A DNA stretch of 64,000 nt. Source: Primula veris. Lineage: Eukaryota; Streptophyta; Magnoliopsida; Ericales; Primulaceae. The stretch covers positions 30,148,795 to 30,212,794 of the forward strand of contig OY821740.1 of NCBI GenBank assembly GCA_963682055.1, written 5' to 3'. Shown piece after piece: positions 34,039 to 43,891 of this stretch. Positions within the stretch are counted from its first letter, which is position 1. Each line of letters opens with the position of its first letter. Under the pieces are notes generated by a model that worked only from the letters and a program-made list of their open reading frames with translations, did not search any database and had not been told where the DNA came from. The translations under genes and the position numbers were made by a program.

Positions 34039-34515
34039 ATGAACAAAACGTCTAACAATTCCTTGATCAATCAAACTAGAAAAATGACACCCGCTCTCAC
34101 CCTTCTCCCTTTTCTAATCCTAGCGATACAATTCTTTCCTCAACGTGTTCAAAGTACGGAGCTCTACTGGTATCCTCTTGATAAGTACATAGTAAATATA
34201 AGAAGTGAGCTCCCACCGAATCCCGATTTACACGTGAAATGTCATTCAGCTAGCGAGCATATGAATTGGAAATTACCATCCGGACACCAGGTAGAGTGGA
34301 GTTTCAGGGAGAATGTTATAAACACAACGTATTTCAGTTGTCATTTCGTATGGCGATTGGGGGATGCTAAGTTCGACGTCTTTAATCATCATATTGGCAG
34401 AAGGTGGTGTCAGTCGCCCAGAGGGATATACACATGCCAATGGGTGGCTAGGCTTGATGGATTTTATGTGAGTGATGGAATTGGGCCATTGATAAGAGTT
34501 CATAATTGGCCTTAA
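34039..34515 (+). CDS. S-protein homologue B, plant self-incompatibility protein S1 family
   Basis: A single exon ends at TAA 34513-34515. From ATG 34039 it encodes 158 residues; ATG 34084 (MTPALTLLPFLILAIQFFP) is the alternative start at the signal peptide. The last 60 residues are nearly identical to copy A (FDVFNHHIG, WCQSPRGIYTCQWVARLDGFYV, DGIGPLIRVHNWP). Differences concentrate in residues about 60-95 after the signal peptide, where A has KSNPILNVVCHSADTNIGNW and B has a shorter PPNPDLHVKCHSASEHMNW. All family cysteines are kept. Both frames being intact suggests both copies are under selection or that the duplication is recent. Confidence 0.88.
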   Translation: MNKTSNNSLINQTRKMTPALTLLPFLILAIQFFPQRVQSTELYWYPLDKYIVNIRSELPPNPDLHVKCHSASEHMNWKLPSGHQVEWSFRENVINTTYFSCHFVWRLGDAKFDVFNHHIGRRWCQSPRGIYTCQWVARLDGFYVSDGIGPLIRVHNWP

Positions 34516-35631
34516 AACTATAGTTGCCTAAAGTTTATAAAAAGCGATAAGAGTAAATCTTGTTCTTGTTAGTGACAAAATAAGAATGGTCAATAATGTT
34601 TGCAGTGTGTCATCTATGATAAGCACATATGTGGTATTTCTATAATATGAAGATCTAATTTGGAAAATGAATCTCTTGTATTACAAAAGTTCTACATTAT
34701 AAACTTGTTTATAGATTAAAAAGGTTGGCACCATGAGATTTTATTAATATAAAGGGTTACTGATAAGTTAACAAACTAATATTTCTTAATTTAAAAAGTG
34801 TTTTGCAGGTTTAGTGTACACAATTACGTATTAAAACTTAGTTAATAATGTTAATCAAATATATGTTTGTTATTTATTGTCTTGCTTCATCAAATAATGT
34901 TCATCGGATAATACACACGTTGTTAGAATCAATGCCTTAATTGTACTATAATTAGATGTTTTCGACGTATGATGGAGAAATGAACCATATTTCACAAGCT
35001 CTCCTATCATCAACAAATATTAGCAAGTATTTGCAATTTTGGAACACAAGTAAGGGGCTTTAGGATGCAATGAGAAAAATTAAATATAAAATCAAATTAA
35101 TTAGATTCAGATTTCAAGATGAAATACAACTCGTAAACTTCCTTCCTTACATTTTTCTTTCGTTGGATTGGGTTTGGATAGAGTCTCTTTGAGCATTTTT
35201 TGTTTTGTTTTAGAGTCATTAAATCTATTTTGTCTGAAACTTCAATGGTTTCAACCATTGGAAAAAAAAAATCAACACTTTTCTTGTTAATTAACAAGTT
35301 ACTGAATATAGTGGAGTATATCTGAAAGGAAAAATAGAATATATGTCGGCAGATATGACCCTTATTAACTTTTTCATTGACAAACTAAGTACATCTACTG
35401 TTTTTTATTTACAGTTAGAAGAAACAACATGATGATATATAATATCACCGTAAATATATCGAAGATACACCATATACAACACAGCATATGTTTCAGTTAA
35501 AATTACATATGATATAAATTTAGTATTTTCATAGGAAAGCGGGGAAGCAACAATGATTTACTGCAATTAGCAGTAATAAGTCATTTAACTATTGATTCAC
35601 ACCTAAGTTCGTTGCACTGAATAAGTCTAAT
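34516..35631 (+). other. 3' flank of S-protein gene B up to the gypsy insertion
   Basis: Non-coding. Aligns with the flank of copy A to about 35397. It contains the empty hAT MITE site TGTTTTAG at 35206-35213 and ends with the gypsy target duplication CTAAT (35627-35631). Confidence 0.7.
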
Positions 35632-36185
35632 TGGCAAAGCCATAACTTTGATCGGTCGCGTTAGCCTTTTCAACAATAATAAATCATGAATTGACAATAA
35701 ACGATGAACACTTCTCGATCTTTATTAGTATTCGGCAATCGCCCTTGTTCGGACTACAACTTATATCACTATATTTATGCTCGGATCCGCTGTTCGATCC
35801 GGAAGATGATCTTTCTCTTCTCTTTGTGCTCGACTTTCTGCCTGACTCGTTTAGGCTTTTGATGTGATACGTCATGACTAGTATTTTTCTTTTCTCTCAT
35901 TCTCTCTATATTTTTTAGGTATGATTTCTGGTCTATGGTCTTAGGGGGATACTTGGCTATTTATAGGCAAGTATGTCTCCTAAGATGTTGACAAATGTCT
36001 CTATCTTGTGAGATTTTTCTGACATGAGTCCCTATTTAAGTGGGCTTGGGCTTTTAGTAAGATCCAATCATATTCTCAAAGAAAGGCTTGAGATAGCCCA
36101 TTTAAGCATTAGATACCCCTCTATGATGGGTGGATCGATTTCTACCCGAATAGATACATTCGGGTCTAATTTTTATGTTCTATCA
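35632..36185 (-). repeat. 3' LTR of the gypsy element (554 bp)
   Basis: On the plus strand it reads TGGCAAAGCCATAAC to TTATGTTCTATCA and aligns end to end with 49896-50450. Confidence 0.93.
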
Positions 36186-36424
36186 AGTGCTTCCTGACTT
36201 CCTCGGCATGGTTTTCATGTCGAGGGAGTCATGATTGGTCTGTCGAAGAGATGACTTTGGTTTAGTTGCTCCCTTATGTTTCATTCGACAAATGCCCCTT
36301 TTTATAACTGTTCCTTGGGACCCACTTACTGTCTTGGGAACTTGCAAACTTACTATTTGACTTTGATATGACCCTCGGTATCTTTCTTCGAGGAAACCTT
36401 TGACCTTTCCAAAGATCCATTTAC

Positions 36425-36431
36425 TATAAAG
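36425..36431 (+). promoter_or_regulatory. TATA box of antisense ORF 1
   Basis: ACTATAAAGAGGGAA lies exactly 57 bases before ATG 36482. The region upstream shares TTTCTTCGAG with the promoter of antisense ORF 2. Confidence 0.6.
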
Positions 36432-36481
36432 AGGGAATACCATTCCCACAATTACTTATTCCATCACCATCTTGTGATTTA

Positions 36482-36793
36482 ATGGCTTCTCCCAATAGTT
36501 CTACTGGAGATAATTCTTCGGATTATGTCGCTTACTTGGAGAATGAAGTTAAGAAGGCTCGCGTTATGAAAAGGAAGCTGGCGGACGTGACCAAAAGGTT
36601 GTCTGATATGGACGCGGCTCATCACTTGACGATGGCCGACCTGGATTGGGCCTTTGAACGTATAAAGAGGCTCGAGGCTTCCCTGGCTAAGGAAAAGGCA
36701 ACAAAGAGGGCCTATAAGCTCGCTTTCAAGGAGCTGCATGATCGGACCAAGCCGGGGTCGGAGGGCGCTGAAGCAAGCTCTTCCTCGGAATAA
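36482..36793 (+). CDS. Antisense ORF 1 in the gypsy element: small coiled-coil protein (103 aa)
   Basis: An intact frame from ATG to TAA. The N-terminus, MASPNSSTGDNSSDYVAYL, matches that of the next ORF (MASPYETNGDNLPEYVAHL), followed in both by an EVKKxR start of a long charged helix. Residues about 20-90 form a coiled coil rich in Lys, Glu and Leu. The C-terminus is Ser-rich (EASSSSE). A TATA box lies 57 bases upstream and an AATAAAAT signal about 70 bases downstream of the stop. It runs against the retrotransposon genes. No known domain; function unknown. Structural resemblance to gag-like coiled coils is only inference. Confidence 0.65.
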   Translation: MASPNSSTGDNSSDYVAYLENEVKKARVMKRKLADVTKRLSDMDAAHHLTMADLDWAFERIKRLEASLAKEKATKRAYKLAFKELHDRTKPGSEGAEASSSSE

Positions 36794-37028
36794 TTAGTCT
36801 TTTGTGATTTCTTTGTAATTAGGCATTATCTCCAAGTTGTAACCGAATTATTGAAAATATTAATAAAATATTTTCTACTTTTATTCTTGTCTGTTTGTTT
36901 CCTTAATACCTCATTGGATGACTCAATTGGACCTTGGAAATTGTTGTTAGTTAGCCTTGAATGCCCTTGGGAAGTTCATGAGGGTTGTTCTTTCTTCGAG
37001 ACGATCATTAATGTCCCTCATTTTTCCC

Positions 37029-37035
37029 TATAAAA
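37029..37035 (+). promoter_or_regulatory. TATA box of antisense ORF 2
   Basis: CCTATAAAAAGGGGGC lies exactly 57 bases before ATG 37086, the same spacing as for ORF 1. Confidence 0.6.
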
Positions 37036-37085
37036 AGGGGGCTGCACTGTCTTCTTTGTGTAATTCATTACTTATTAACGAACAA

Positions 37086-37755
37086 ATGGCTTCTCCTTAT
37101 GAAACTAATGGTGATAACCTTCCTGAATATGTTGCTCATCTTGAAGAGGAAGTTAAGAAAGTGCGTTATCTCGAGAAGAGGGTTGCCCGGTTGTCGGTGG
37201 AAGCTCGTCGGGCCGTCGAACTAGACGAGCGATTGGACGCCATGGAGAAGGAGCACCAGAGGTCTTTGCTCGACAGTATTCGTGCTCGTGGTGAGATATC
37301 ATGCTCAGATGAAGGGCTTAGATGCTGAGGTATCTCGGGTCCGTCATCGGATGGCCAGACTTGAGAAGGAGTATGGTACCTTTGCCTTGAGTCTGTCCGT
37401 CCCTCATCCTGAGGAAACAATAAAGTGGACTGAGATCTCGGCTTTGAGTCGTCAGCTCGACAGGTTGTTGCTACAGAGAAATCATTTAGCCCACTCATGG
37501 TATGATGCCGAGGAGATTTGGAACCATGCTCAGGGTGAATTTGATAACTCCCCTCAAGGCCTAGCTAGCATGATGGTTAGAAATGCTCGTCTTGAGGGGC
37601 GCATTAAGGTTCTTATCGTGGAGAACAACGACCTCTCCTCGGAGATTGAATGCTTGGTCGTCATGAATGATTCCTACCAAGCTCGGTTAAATTGCGTAGC
37701 TCGGATGTCTTTCTCTCGGTCTGGCAGTTCGGTTTTTCCGTCCATTGATCCTTAG
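37086..37755 (+). pseudogene. Antisense ORF 2: coiled-coil protein, one frameshift
   Basis: The frame opens at ATG 37086 and closes at 37328. A second frame (open from 37282) carries on with RYHAQMKGLDAEVSRVRHRMARLEKEYG and ends at TAG 37753-37755. A single indel near 37280 explains both, for about 220 residues in all. The start is homologous to ORF 1. Heptad-like Leu and charged residues dominate. A poly(A)-type signal (AATAAAAT) follows about 55 bases after the stop. No named domain. Confidence 0.6.
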
Positions 37756-37928
37756 TTAGATTGGGCTTATTTTCTGATGTATTTTCCGTTTTGTAATCTG
37801 TATCAAGTAATAAAATTTTTTGTTTTTGATAAGTTGTACCTTTTCGTATTCTATTCCTCTTTGTATATTGAACCGTTTGCAACGCCTCGTTCCTGGCGCC
37901 TTTTCGTACTTTGTGCCCTTTGATTCTT

Positions 37929-37935
37929 TATAAAT
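37929..37935 (+). promoter_or_regulatory. TATA box of antisense ORF 3
   Basis: CTTTATAAATGCTCCC lies 82 bases before ATG 38011 and is followed by a CT-rich leader. Confidence 0.5.
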
Positions 37936-38010
37936 GCTCCCTATTGTCTTTGTGTTTCAGTATCCATTCTTCCTTTCTCTCTCTCCTTTCCCTATTAGTG
38001 TTTAACTGAG

Positions 38011-38370
38011 ATGGCTCCCATCACCAGGTCTGCTTTCAAAAAGAAAACCCTAGTTGAAGAGCCCACCTTCTTGCTACCCCGTCCCCCTGGTTATGGGAAG
38101 GAGGAATTGACGCCGCTTCAACTAAAAGACATCGAGATATCGTGGTTGAAACACGATCTTAAGTGTGCTCAGACCGAAATGAGGCGGTTCAAACAGTACT
38201 GAAAGGAGGAGAGCGCTGCTCGTTTTGCTGCCGAGCAGAAGTGCAAGTCTCAATATTATGCTTTAAAACAAGTGGAGATTGGCATTTCCCATTTGGTTAG
38301 GGAAAAAGAGCGTCTAGGGGAGCTCTTGGCGAAGAAGGATGCCGATATGGGGGGTAGTTCGAAGAAGTAG
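38011..38370 (+). pseudogene. Antisense ORF 3: small coiled-coil protein with one nonsense codon
   Basis: The frame runs MAPITRSAFKKK to GGSSKK and TAG 38368-38370, 119 codons, with one TGA at 38200-38202 probably from TGG. It is Lys/Glu-rich and helical after residue 35 (LKDIEISWLKHDLK, SHLVREKERLGELLAKKDAD). A GAATAAAA signal lies about 65 bases after the stop. No recognised domain. Confidence 0.55.
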
Positions 38371-38755
38371 GATGGGCGTTGTATTTTCTTGTAAACTTTT
38401 CTTTTCCTGTTGTTTGTTTGTATCCCCGTTTGTGGATGAATAAAACTTGTGTTTTGCAATTTGATCATGTCTATTTTATTTGTCTTTGCGTCTTCGCTGT
38501 GTTATTTGCTTTGCCTTTGTGTTGTTGACATCATTGGATACCGAGCAAGGTACACCAATGTTATCCCCCCGAAGAGCGTTGTTAGACTGGACGCTTAAAT
38601 GTCGTCGAGCTAGGAACGGTCGCCGTTCACCTTGTTCGGTGTACCATTTCGGTAAGAAACGGTTTTGGCGTCGAGGAACTTACTCGGAGGGTGTCCTCGG
38701 TTGGTAATACTGGTAGCGTATGGTAGAAGCTTTTCGTGGTAGGGTCCACGGGCTG

Positions 38756-38765
38756 TTTATATAGG
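38756..38765 (+). promoter_or_regulatory. Candidate TATA box of the antisense Transposase_28-like gene
   Basis: TTTATATAGG lies about 356 bases before ATG 39114. The intervening stretch, with CTCTAGGGTTTTC and TCTAGGGTTTCGCC words, resembles plant leaders. Confidence 0.35.
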
Positions 38766-39113
38766 TGTAATGATGTGAACTGCCTTGGTTAGTGGGATAA
38801 ACTATGTGACGTGGCAAGATCTGGAGCGTTTATCTGTCGAAAAGAGCAGCGGTTGTGGACTTTTCTATGGTTGGAAAAAAGGTAAACCTCTGTCACACGA
38901 AAGGACGGTTAATATTTTATTCTTTCTGTGGCTCCACTCCTTTTAACTGTGCTAAGTAATCCCTTTTGTTTTTTATCCCATAATTTGCTGAAAAAAAATA
39001 TCTCTTATTGTCTCTCTCTAGGGTTTTCTCTTCCCGCCAAAAATAACTTGCGTCTCGATCTAGGGTTTCGCCGGATAACTGATAGATTTGCTGCTTCGAT
39101 CTACTGCTTGCTC

Positions 39114-41627
39114 ATGACTATGACTGTAAGTGTTTTCGTATTTTGCTTGGTATTCTGTATATGGCTGTGTTTAGGGCATGCATTTGATTGGTTGTTGCTG
39201 TTATGTATGTGTTGTATGAGATACGGTCGTGTTTGCCTATATATATGTATCTGGGTTGGTGAGTGGTGGTTTTTCGTCATGTATAGGAGTTTTGTTGGTT
39301 GAGTAGAAAATCTTAGGGTTTCTAGTAAATTGGGGGGGGGGGGGGGGGGGGGGGTTCGCGTATTGTTGTGTTTTTGTTTAGAATATTGATTGAAATTTTT
39401 ATGATGTTGGGATAGGACATTCTGACCCAATGCCGGGCCCAAGTTGGCCCGTTTGTGGAAGAGGATTTCAAGAAGCTCGTCGGGATACCTGACAACATAC
39501 GCATTCGGCTGCCTGTCTCCGACGAGGAGGTTATGGGATTTGTTCCGGCCGGTGAGGTGGCCGTACGTTCCTTGGCGTTCTTTACCGGGGGTCTTAGACT
39601 TCCGTTCACCGAATGGGTGGCCTCGTTCTTTGAGGCCGTCCAGATAGCGCCGGCCCAACTGGCTTTGAATGGTTACCGTACTTTGATCGGTATCCAGAGG
39701 TTATCGGAGTTGTCTGGGATAAAAATCGAACTGAAAGATGTGTTCGGGGTATATAGTTTGAGTTTTGAGCGTCGGAGCTCGTATCTGAAGTCATTACGCT
39801 TATTCTCGCGGCTTGTCCTCGGTCTTCCTGATACGAATAAGGAGCATAATCTTGGCATTGTGATTGCTTCCGGAGAATGGGGCTGTGCCGGACACCAGAT
39901 TCCCGGACCTACTACGACGGCTCCGGATAGTCCCGACCTAGGTGCTCCCAATGTCGAAGCTCTCTTGGCACTTTGGAACTGGTGGGGGCCGGGACCGGCA
40001 AAGGATCCGGCGAGCCGTACGGAGCATGCTATTAGGTTATCCTGCAGGGCCGGTGACCAAGGGCAATCCTGCGCCCGAGATTCCCAAGGAGACTGAGGAG
40101 GACTTCCTCAAAATTGTCAGGGCGAGAAGTGCCTCACGGGGAGGGAAAAAGCTTGCTCGTCCTAAACGCCGAGCATCAGATGATGCTATTGGGACCTTGA
40201 AGAAGGCTAAGGGGTTAGAGACCTCGGTGAATGAAGAGGTTGCGGATGCTGGTACTACCGAGGAGGCTGCTGCGCATGGTGAGGTACGTGTATGTTTGTT
40301 TATGTGAATAGTCGACTTTGAACTCTAGTGTTCCTTTCGTTATACGTTATCTTGTTTCAGTTATTGACTTCTTCATTGGTTACACTTGCTCTTGCCCGGT
40401 CTATGGGTATTATTGTGTTTTAGGGGTCGATTGATGACGTATTCAGTCATATGAACATCTTGGTGAACATGGGCGAGGAGATGATGACCCTGCCTGTCAT
40501 CTCGCCTACTCATACCGAGGATCCGATAGATCTTCCTGTTTACTCGCCCATCCGTACCGTGGAGGTGATCGAGCGTAGGGCCCCTGAGACTGGTCCTTCA
40601 GAGGAGGTGAGGGAAGAATAGGAGGTGGAAGCCGGCAAGGAAACTGCCGTGGAGGTTGCGATTGGTGGTGAGGAGGAGGTTCCCGAGGGACCTGAAAAGG
40701 TGTTGATAGACGGGGCTGCAATGACCCATTACATTGAGCGTTGTGGGGGTGAATTGTTGGAGCAGCCCCGAGTCTTGAGGATGGGGTATACTGCTCTTGA
40801 GCCCCTCGTCGTTAAGGATGCAGAGAAAATAGCTGTTCTGCCTGTGAAGTCAGTTATAGAGAAGGCCAGCGCTGATGCGCTTCGGGTATGTTGCGTTCGC
40901 ATTTGATTACATAGGTCGTGACGCTCTTCTTTTAGCTGTTGTCTGATGTTTCTAAATGCAGGTTTTCGTGGATATTGTGGTGTTAAGGGATCAGTTGTCG
41001 GCATTAGAGGCCGAAAACAAAGCAATGGCTGAGGATAAAGCTCAGCAGTTGAAGTTGGTCTCCGAGCTAGAGGCGGAGAAAGAGAAGCCGGTGGCCGAAA
41101 ATAAAATAGCGGCCGAGGAGAGAGTCAAGATGGCGAAGTTGTCCTCGGATTACGATAAATTGGTGGGAGACAACTTACGCCTGACTGAGGAAGTTGAGAA
41201 GCTGGGGGCCGAGAAAGAGCAGCTAGTCGAAAAATACGACCTACTGGAGGTCGATAACTTGCTCATGGCGGAGGACGTGGAGGCCGGAACATCGGAGGTT
41301 GCGGCTCTGAAAGTAGCGCAAGCAGATGAACGGGCAAAGTTAGCAATGATGGCTAACTTTTCTGTCTTTTGCGCTCATGTTCGCGCTCTCAATTTCACGA
41401 AGGCTCACGTGTCGGATCGGGCGTGGTCGGAATTGGTGTACCCCTGTCCCCAAGGTGCACCGCCGAGACCCTTAGATTGGGCAAATCTTCGGGACGAGGA
41501 GCTCCCCCGGCTACTAGGGCAGACGACTTCGACAACGCTCCTTCCCCATTTCGTTTCGGCCCCGTCCACTCCTCGGCCTGCTGCTGATGTGACTCCCCCA
41601 CCCGCATCCCCTCAGGTGGAGCCTTGA
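39114..41627 (+). pseudogene. Antisense four-exon gene with a gypsy-type Transposase_28-like domain and coiled coil
   Basis: Inferred exons are 39114-39125, 39416-40283, 40424-40885 and 40962-41627. All junctions are GT-AG and phase 0: ACT/GTAAGTG with GGATAG/GACATT, GAG/GTACGTG with TTTTAG/GGGTCG, and CGG/GTATG with ATGCAG/GTTTTC. Exon 2 encodes FFTGGLRLPFTEWVASFF, then IAPAQLALNGYRTLIG and ELKDVFGVY. This matches the domain Pfam calls putative gypsy type transposon (PF04195), found in many plant ORFs linked to Tat elements. Exon 4 is a long coiled coil (LEAENKAMAEDKAQQL, LTEEVEKLGAEKEQL) with a Pro-rich end. Exon 2 has one frameshift (about 39990-40050) and exon 3 a TAG (40619-40621). The role is unknown; a structural, gag-like function is possible. 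Confidence 0.7.
39332..39354 (+). repeat. Poly(G) tract of 23 bases
   Basis: An uninterrupted run of G inside the first intron of the antisense gene. On the retrotransposon sense strand it is poly(C). Confidence 0.9.
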
Positions 41628-41859
41628 TCATTTTACTTGTATTTTTGCTGTTATTTTTTATGTAGCTTAGCGTAGGGTCTTTTGGTACCCGAGTTGTGGG
41701 CCGCTTTTGTAACTAGACAGATTCTTTTGGGAAGTGATAATATATGTGTTCTGTTGTCTTTCTGTTTGGCTTCCCTAGTTAATTTCCTTGTTTGTGGGTC
41801 GTCGTCTTTTGAAGGATGTGAAAACAAAATCTTGTCAGGTTCCTGTCAATCCCCTTGCC

Positions 41860-42432
41860 ATGGTGGTCTGGACCTCGCCTAGTCGTAGTGTGGGCGATGT
41901 TATAGATGGTCTTGAAAGATCTAAGGCGTCCCTGACTTCTGAACTGAATTCTGCTCGTCGTGAAATCGAGGGTCTGAATATTCATATTGCAAACTTGTCG
42001 ATTCGATTACGTGACTTGGGGGAGAAGTTCAGCAAGAAGACCGCCCATTATACGGCAAATAAGGGAAAGGCTAAAGAGCTTCTTAGCGCGCTTCGGCGTT
42101 CTCGTGATGATTCCCGAGGCCGGATGACGAGCTTGAACTTGGTTTTAGGGGCCGTTTTCGAGGACGCGGACCTGTTGCTATCCTTTGCCAAAGCGTATTG
42201 GGCCCGAAGTCGCGCATTAGAGGTGCTCGAGCATGTAAAAGGCATGTGTGGTGTTACCCGGGCAGAGCGCATAGTTGATGCGATGGCTGGGGTAACTGAG
42301 ACCACGTCTGCCTTGAACCGAGTGGATGCGGTCGTGCGGGAGCGTTTGGGGACGCAAATTGTCTCGTTGCGAGATATTCATTTCGCTGAGGCCGTCGAGA
42401 CCTCAGTGTCTGTTGACGGGTTGTCGGATTAA
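41860..42432 (+). CDS. Antisense ORF 5: helical protein (190 aa)
   Basis: The frame is open from 41788; the first ATG is 41860 (MVVWTSPSRSVG) and the stop is TAA 42430-42432. Residues 15-60 form a coiled coil (LERSKASLTSELNSARREIEGLNIH). The remainder is Leu/Ala/Arg-rich and helical (LLSALRRSRDDSRGRM, DADLLLSFAKAYWARSRALEVLEHV). No named domain. The frame may extend upstream as a downstream exon of the preceding gene (TTGTCAG/GTTCC is a possible acceptor). Confidence 0.5.
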   Translation: MVVWTSPSRSVGDVIDGLERSKASLTSELNSARREIEGLNIHIANLSIRLRDLGEKFSKKTAHYTANKGKAKELLSALRRSRDDSRGRMTSLNLVLGAVFEDADLLLSFAKAYWARSRALEVLEHVKGMCGVTRAERIVDAMAGVTETTSALNRVDAVVRERLGTQIVSLRDIHFAEAVETSVSVDGLSD

Positions 42433-42575
42433 TGGTGGAGTAGCCTGTTTTGTCATTGTACTTGTATCTTGTATAAAAATCTTCGTTTTTCTTCTTCCTT
42501 GTCTTTCTTTATTTTTTGATGAATATTCATTTCTTCCTTTCTTTCCCATTTTTTTTTATATAGGCACATGCCACT

Positions 42576-43211
42576 ATGTCGCACCAGGATGGTTCTCCTT
42601 GCCCAGTTAGTCCGGGGCTAGGGCCTATCGGTGCTTCCCGGGACGAGGTCTCATCTGGTGCGGCTTGTGAAGGGCATGCCAATTGGCCTTACATTGCTTT
42701 AATGAGCAAAAACGTCGAGTTGCTCGATCGATGTGCCCGACTTAGGGCCAAGTTGAAAACACAGGCGTCCTCTTTTCGTGAGTACGTCCGTCATGCCGAG
42801 CATGTTGTTAAGGTTCAGAAGCGTCGTCTAGATCGATATTGGCGTGTGAAGGAAAAATACCTCGGTAAACTAAAATCATTGGTTACCAAAGCCAATATGC
42901 TGGTGAAGTATTTCCGTCTGTCCCGATTTAGATATGATGCTTCTGCAGCTATGATCGACATTCGTAAGCTTCCCTTCGATGATGCTTGCCGTAAAGCGGC
43001 CTCGGAGGCTCACGAGATCGCTAAAGGAGCCGAGTTCTCCGCACGGCTTAAGACGCTGTCCTGCGTTGATGCCCATACGACCAACTTTGACGCCCTCATC
43101 TCTGAGGAGCGTTTTGATGGCGAGGAGACCGATGGGGATACGTCGACAGATGACGAAGAGGTCGAGCTCGGTCTATTGCCGTCGTGCTCCTCATGTAGTA
43201 GTAGTTCTTAA
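42576..43211 (+). CDS. Antisense ORF 6: helical protein with acidic tail (211 aa)
   Basis: An intact frame from ATG (MSHQDGSPCPVS) to TAA 43209-43211. Residues 45-115 are basic and helical (LDRCARLRAKLKTQ, RHAEHVVKVQKRRLDRYWRVKEKYLGKLKS). The C-terminus is acidic (DGEETDGDTSTDDEEVELG) and ends in a Cys/Ser run. ATATAGGCAC just before the ATG could be either a TATA-like element or a splice acceptor. It lies next to the integrase end of the sense-strand genes. No recognised domain. Confidence 0.5.
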   Translation: MSHQDGSPCPVSPGLGPIGASRDEVSSGAACEGHANWPYIALMSKNVELLDRCARLRAKLKTQASSFREYVRHAEHVVKVQKRRLDRYWRVKEKYLGKLKSLVTKANMLVKYFRLSRFRYDASAAMIDIRKLPFDDACRKAASEAHEIAKGAEFSARLKTLSCVDAHTTNFDALISEERFDGEETDGDTSTDDEEVELGLLPSCSSCSSSS

Positions 43212-43474
43212 ATCAATTTCTTTATTGTTGGTTGTACCTTGTTGCCTCTGTAATGTGGGCGAGGACTATTTGTTTCATTTCTTTATTCTTGTGTTCGGAT
43301 CTTCTTATTGTCGTATTGATATTCCATTGATTGGATTGACTTTCCTTGCTGATTTCTTCGTTTGATATTTTATTGCTTCTGTAAAGTGAGCTTTAGCAAT
43401 TATTTTCCCTTGTTTCCCCTTTTTTTCTTGATAGAGTTGGTACCTGCATATGTGGGACTGAACTATTATTTCAT

Positions 43475-43802
43475 ATGCCCCCGGTTACGTTGGGGGACTT
43501 TCAGTATTCCTGGGCAATAGTGCTACATGCCGTTTTGGAATTTCTCATGCTCCCGGTTACGTTGGGGGACTTTCAGTATTCCTAGGCAATAGTGTTACAT
43601 GCCATTTTGGGATATCTTATGCCCCCGGTTACGTTGGGGGACTTTCAGTATTCCTAGGCAATAGTGCTACATGCCATTTTGGGAATTTCTTATGCCCCCG
43701 GTTACGTTGGGGGACTTTCAGTATTCCTGGGCAATAAGATACATGCTGTTTTGGGAATTTCTTATGCCCCCGGTTACATTGGGCGACTTTCATTATTCCT
43801 GA
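43475..43802 (+). repeat. Tandem repeat of about 72 bp, 4.5 copies
   Basis: Units start at 43475, 43547, 43619, 43692 and 43763, each opening ATGCCCCCGGTTACGTTGGG (the second has ATGCTCCC) and continuing GACTTTCAGTATTCCT and CAATAGTGCTACATGC. The array lies between the sense integrase end and the antisense ORFs, where Tat elements often carry satellite-like arrays. Confidence 0.9.
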
Positions 43803-43891
43803 TCCTTGATAAATAGCAAAATATCTTCTGAATTCAAAAAATAATGTTATGACAAAGTAGAGGTACGTTGTGACCTGTAATGGAAGCCCGT

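Noticed and set aside
43475..43802. Evenly spaced repeats resembling a CRISPR array
   Set aside because: The whole 72-bp unit is repeated with no variable spacers, and the context is a plant retrotransposon.
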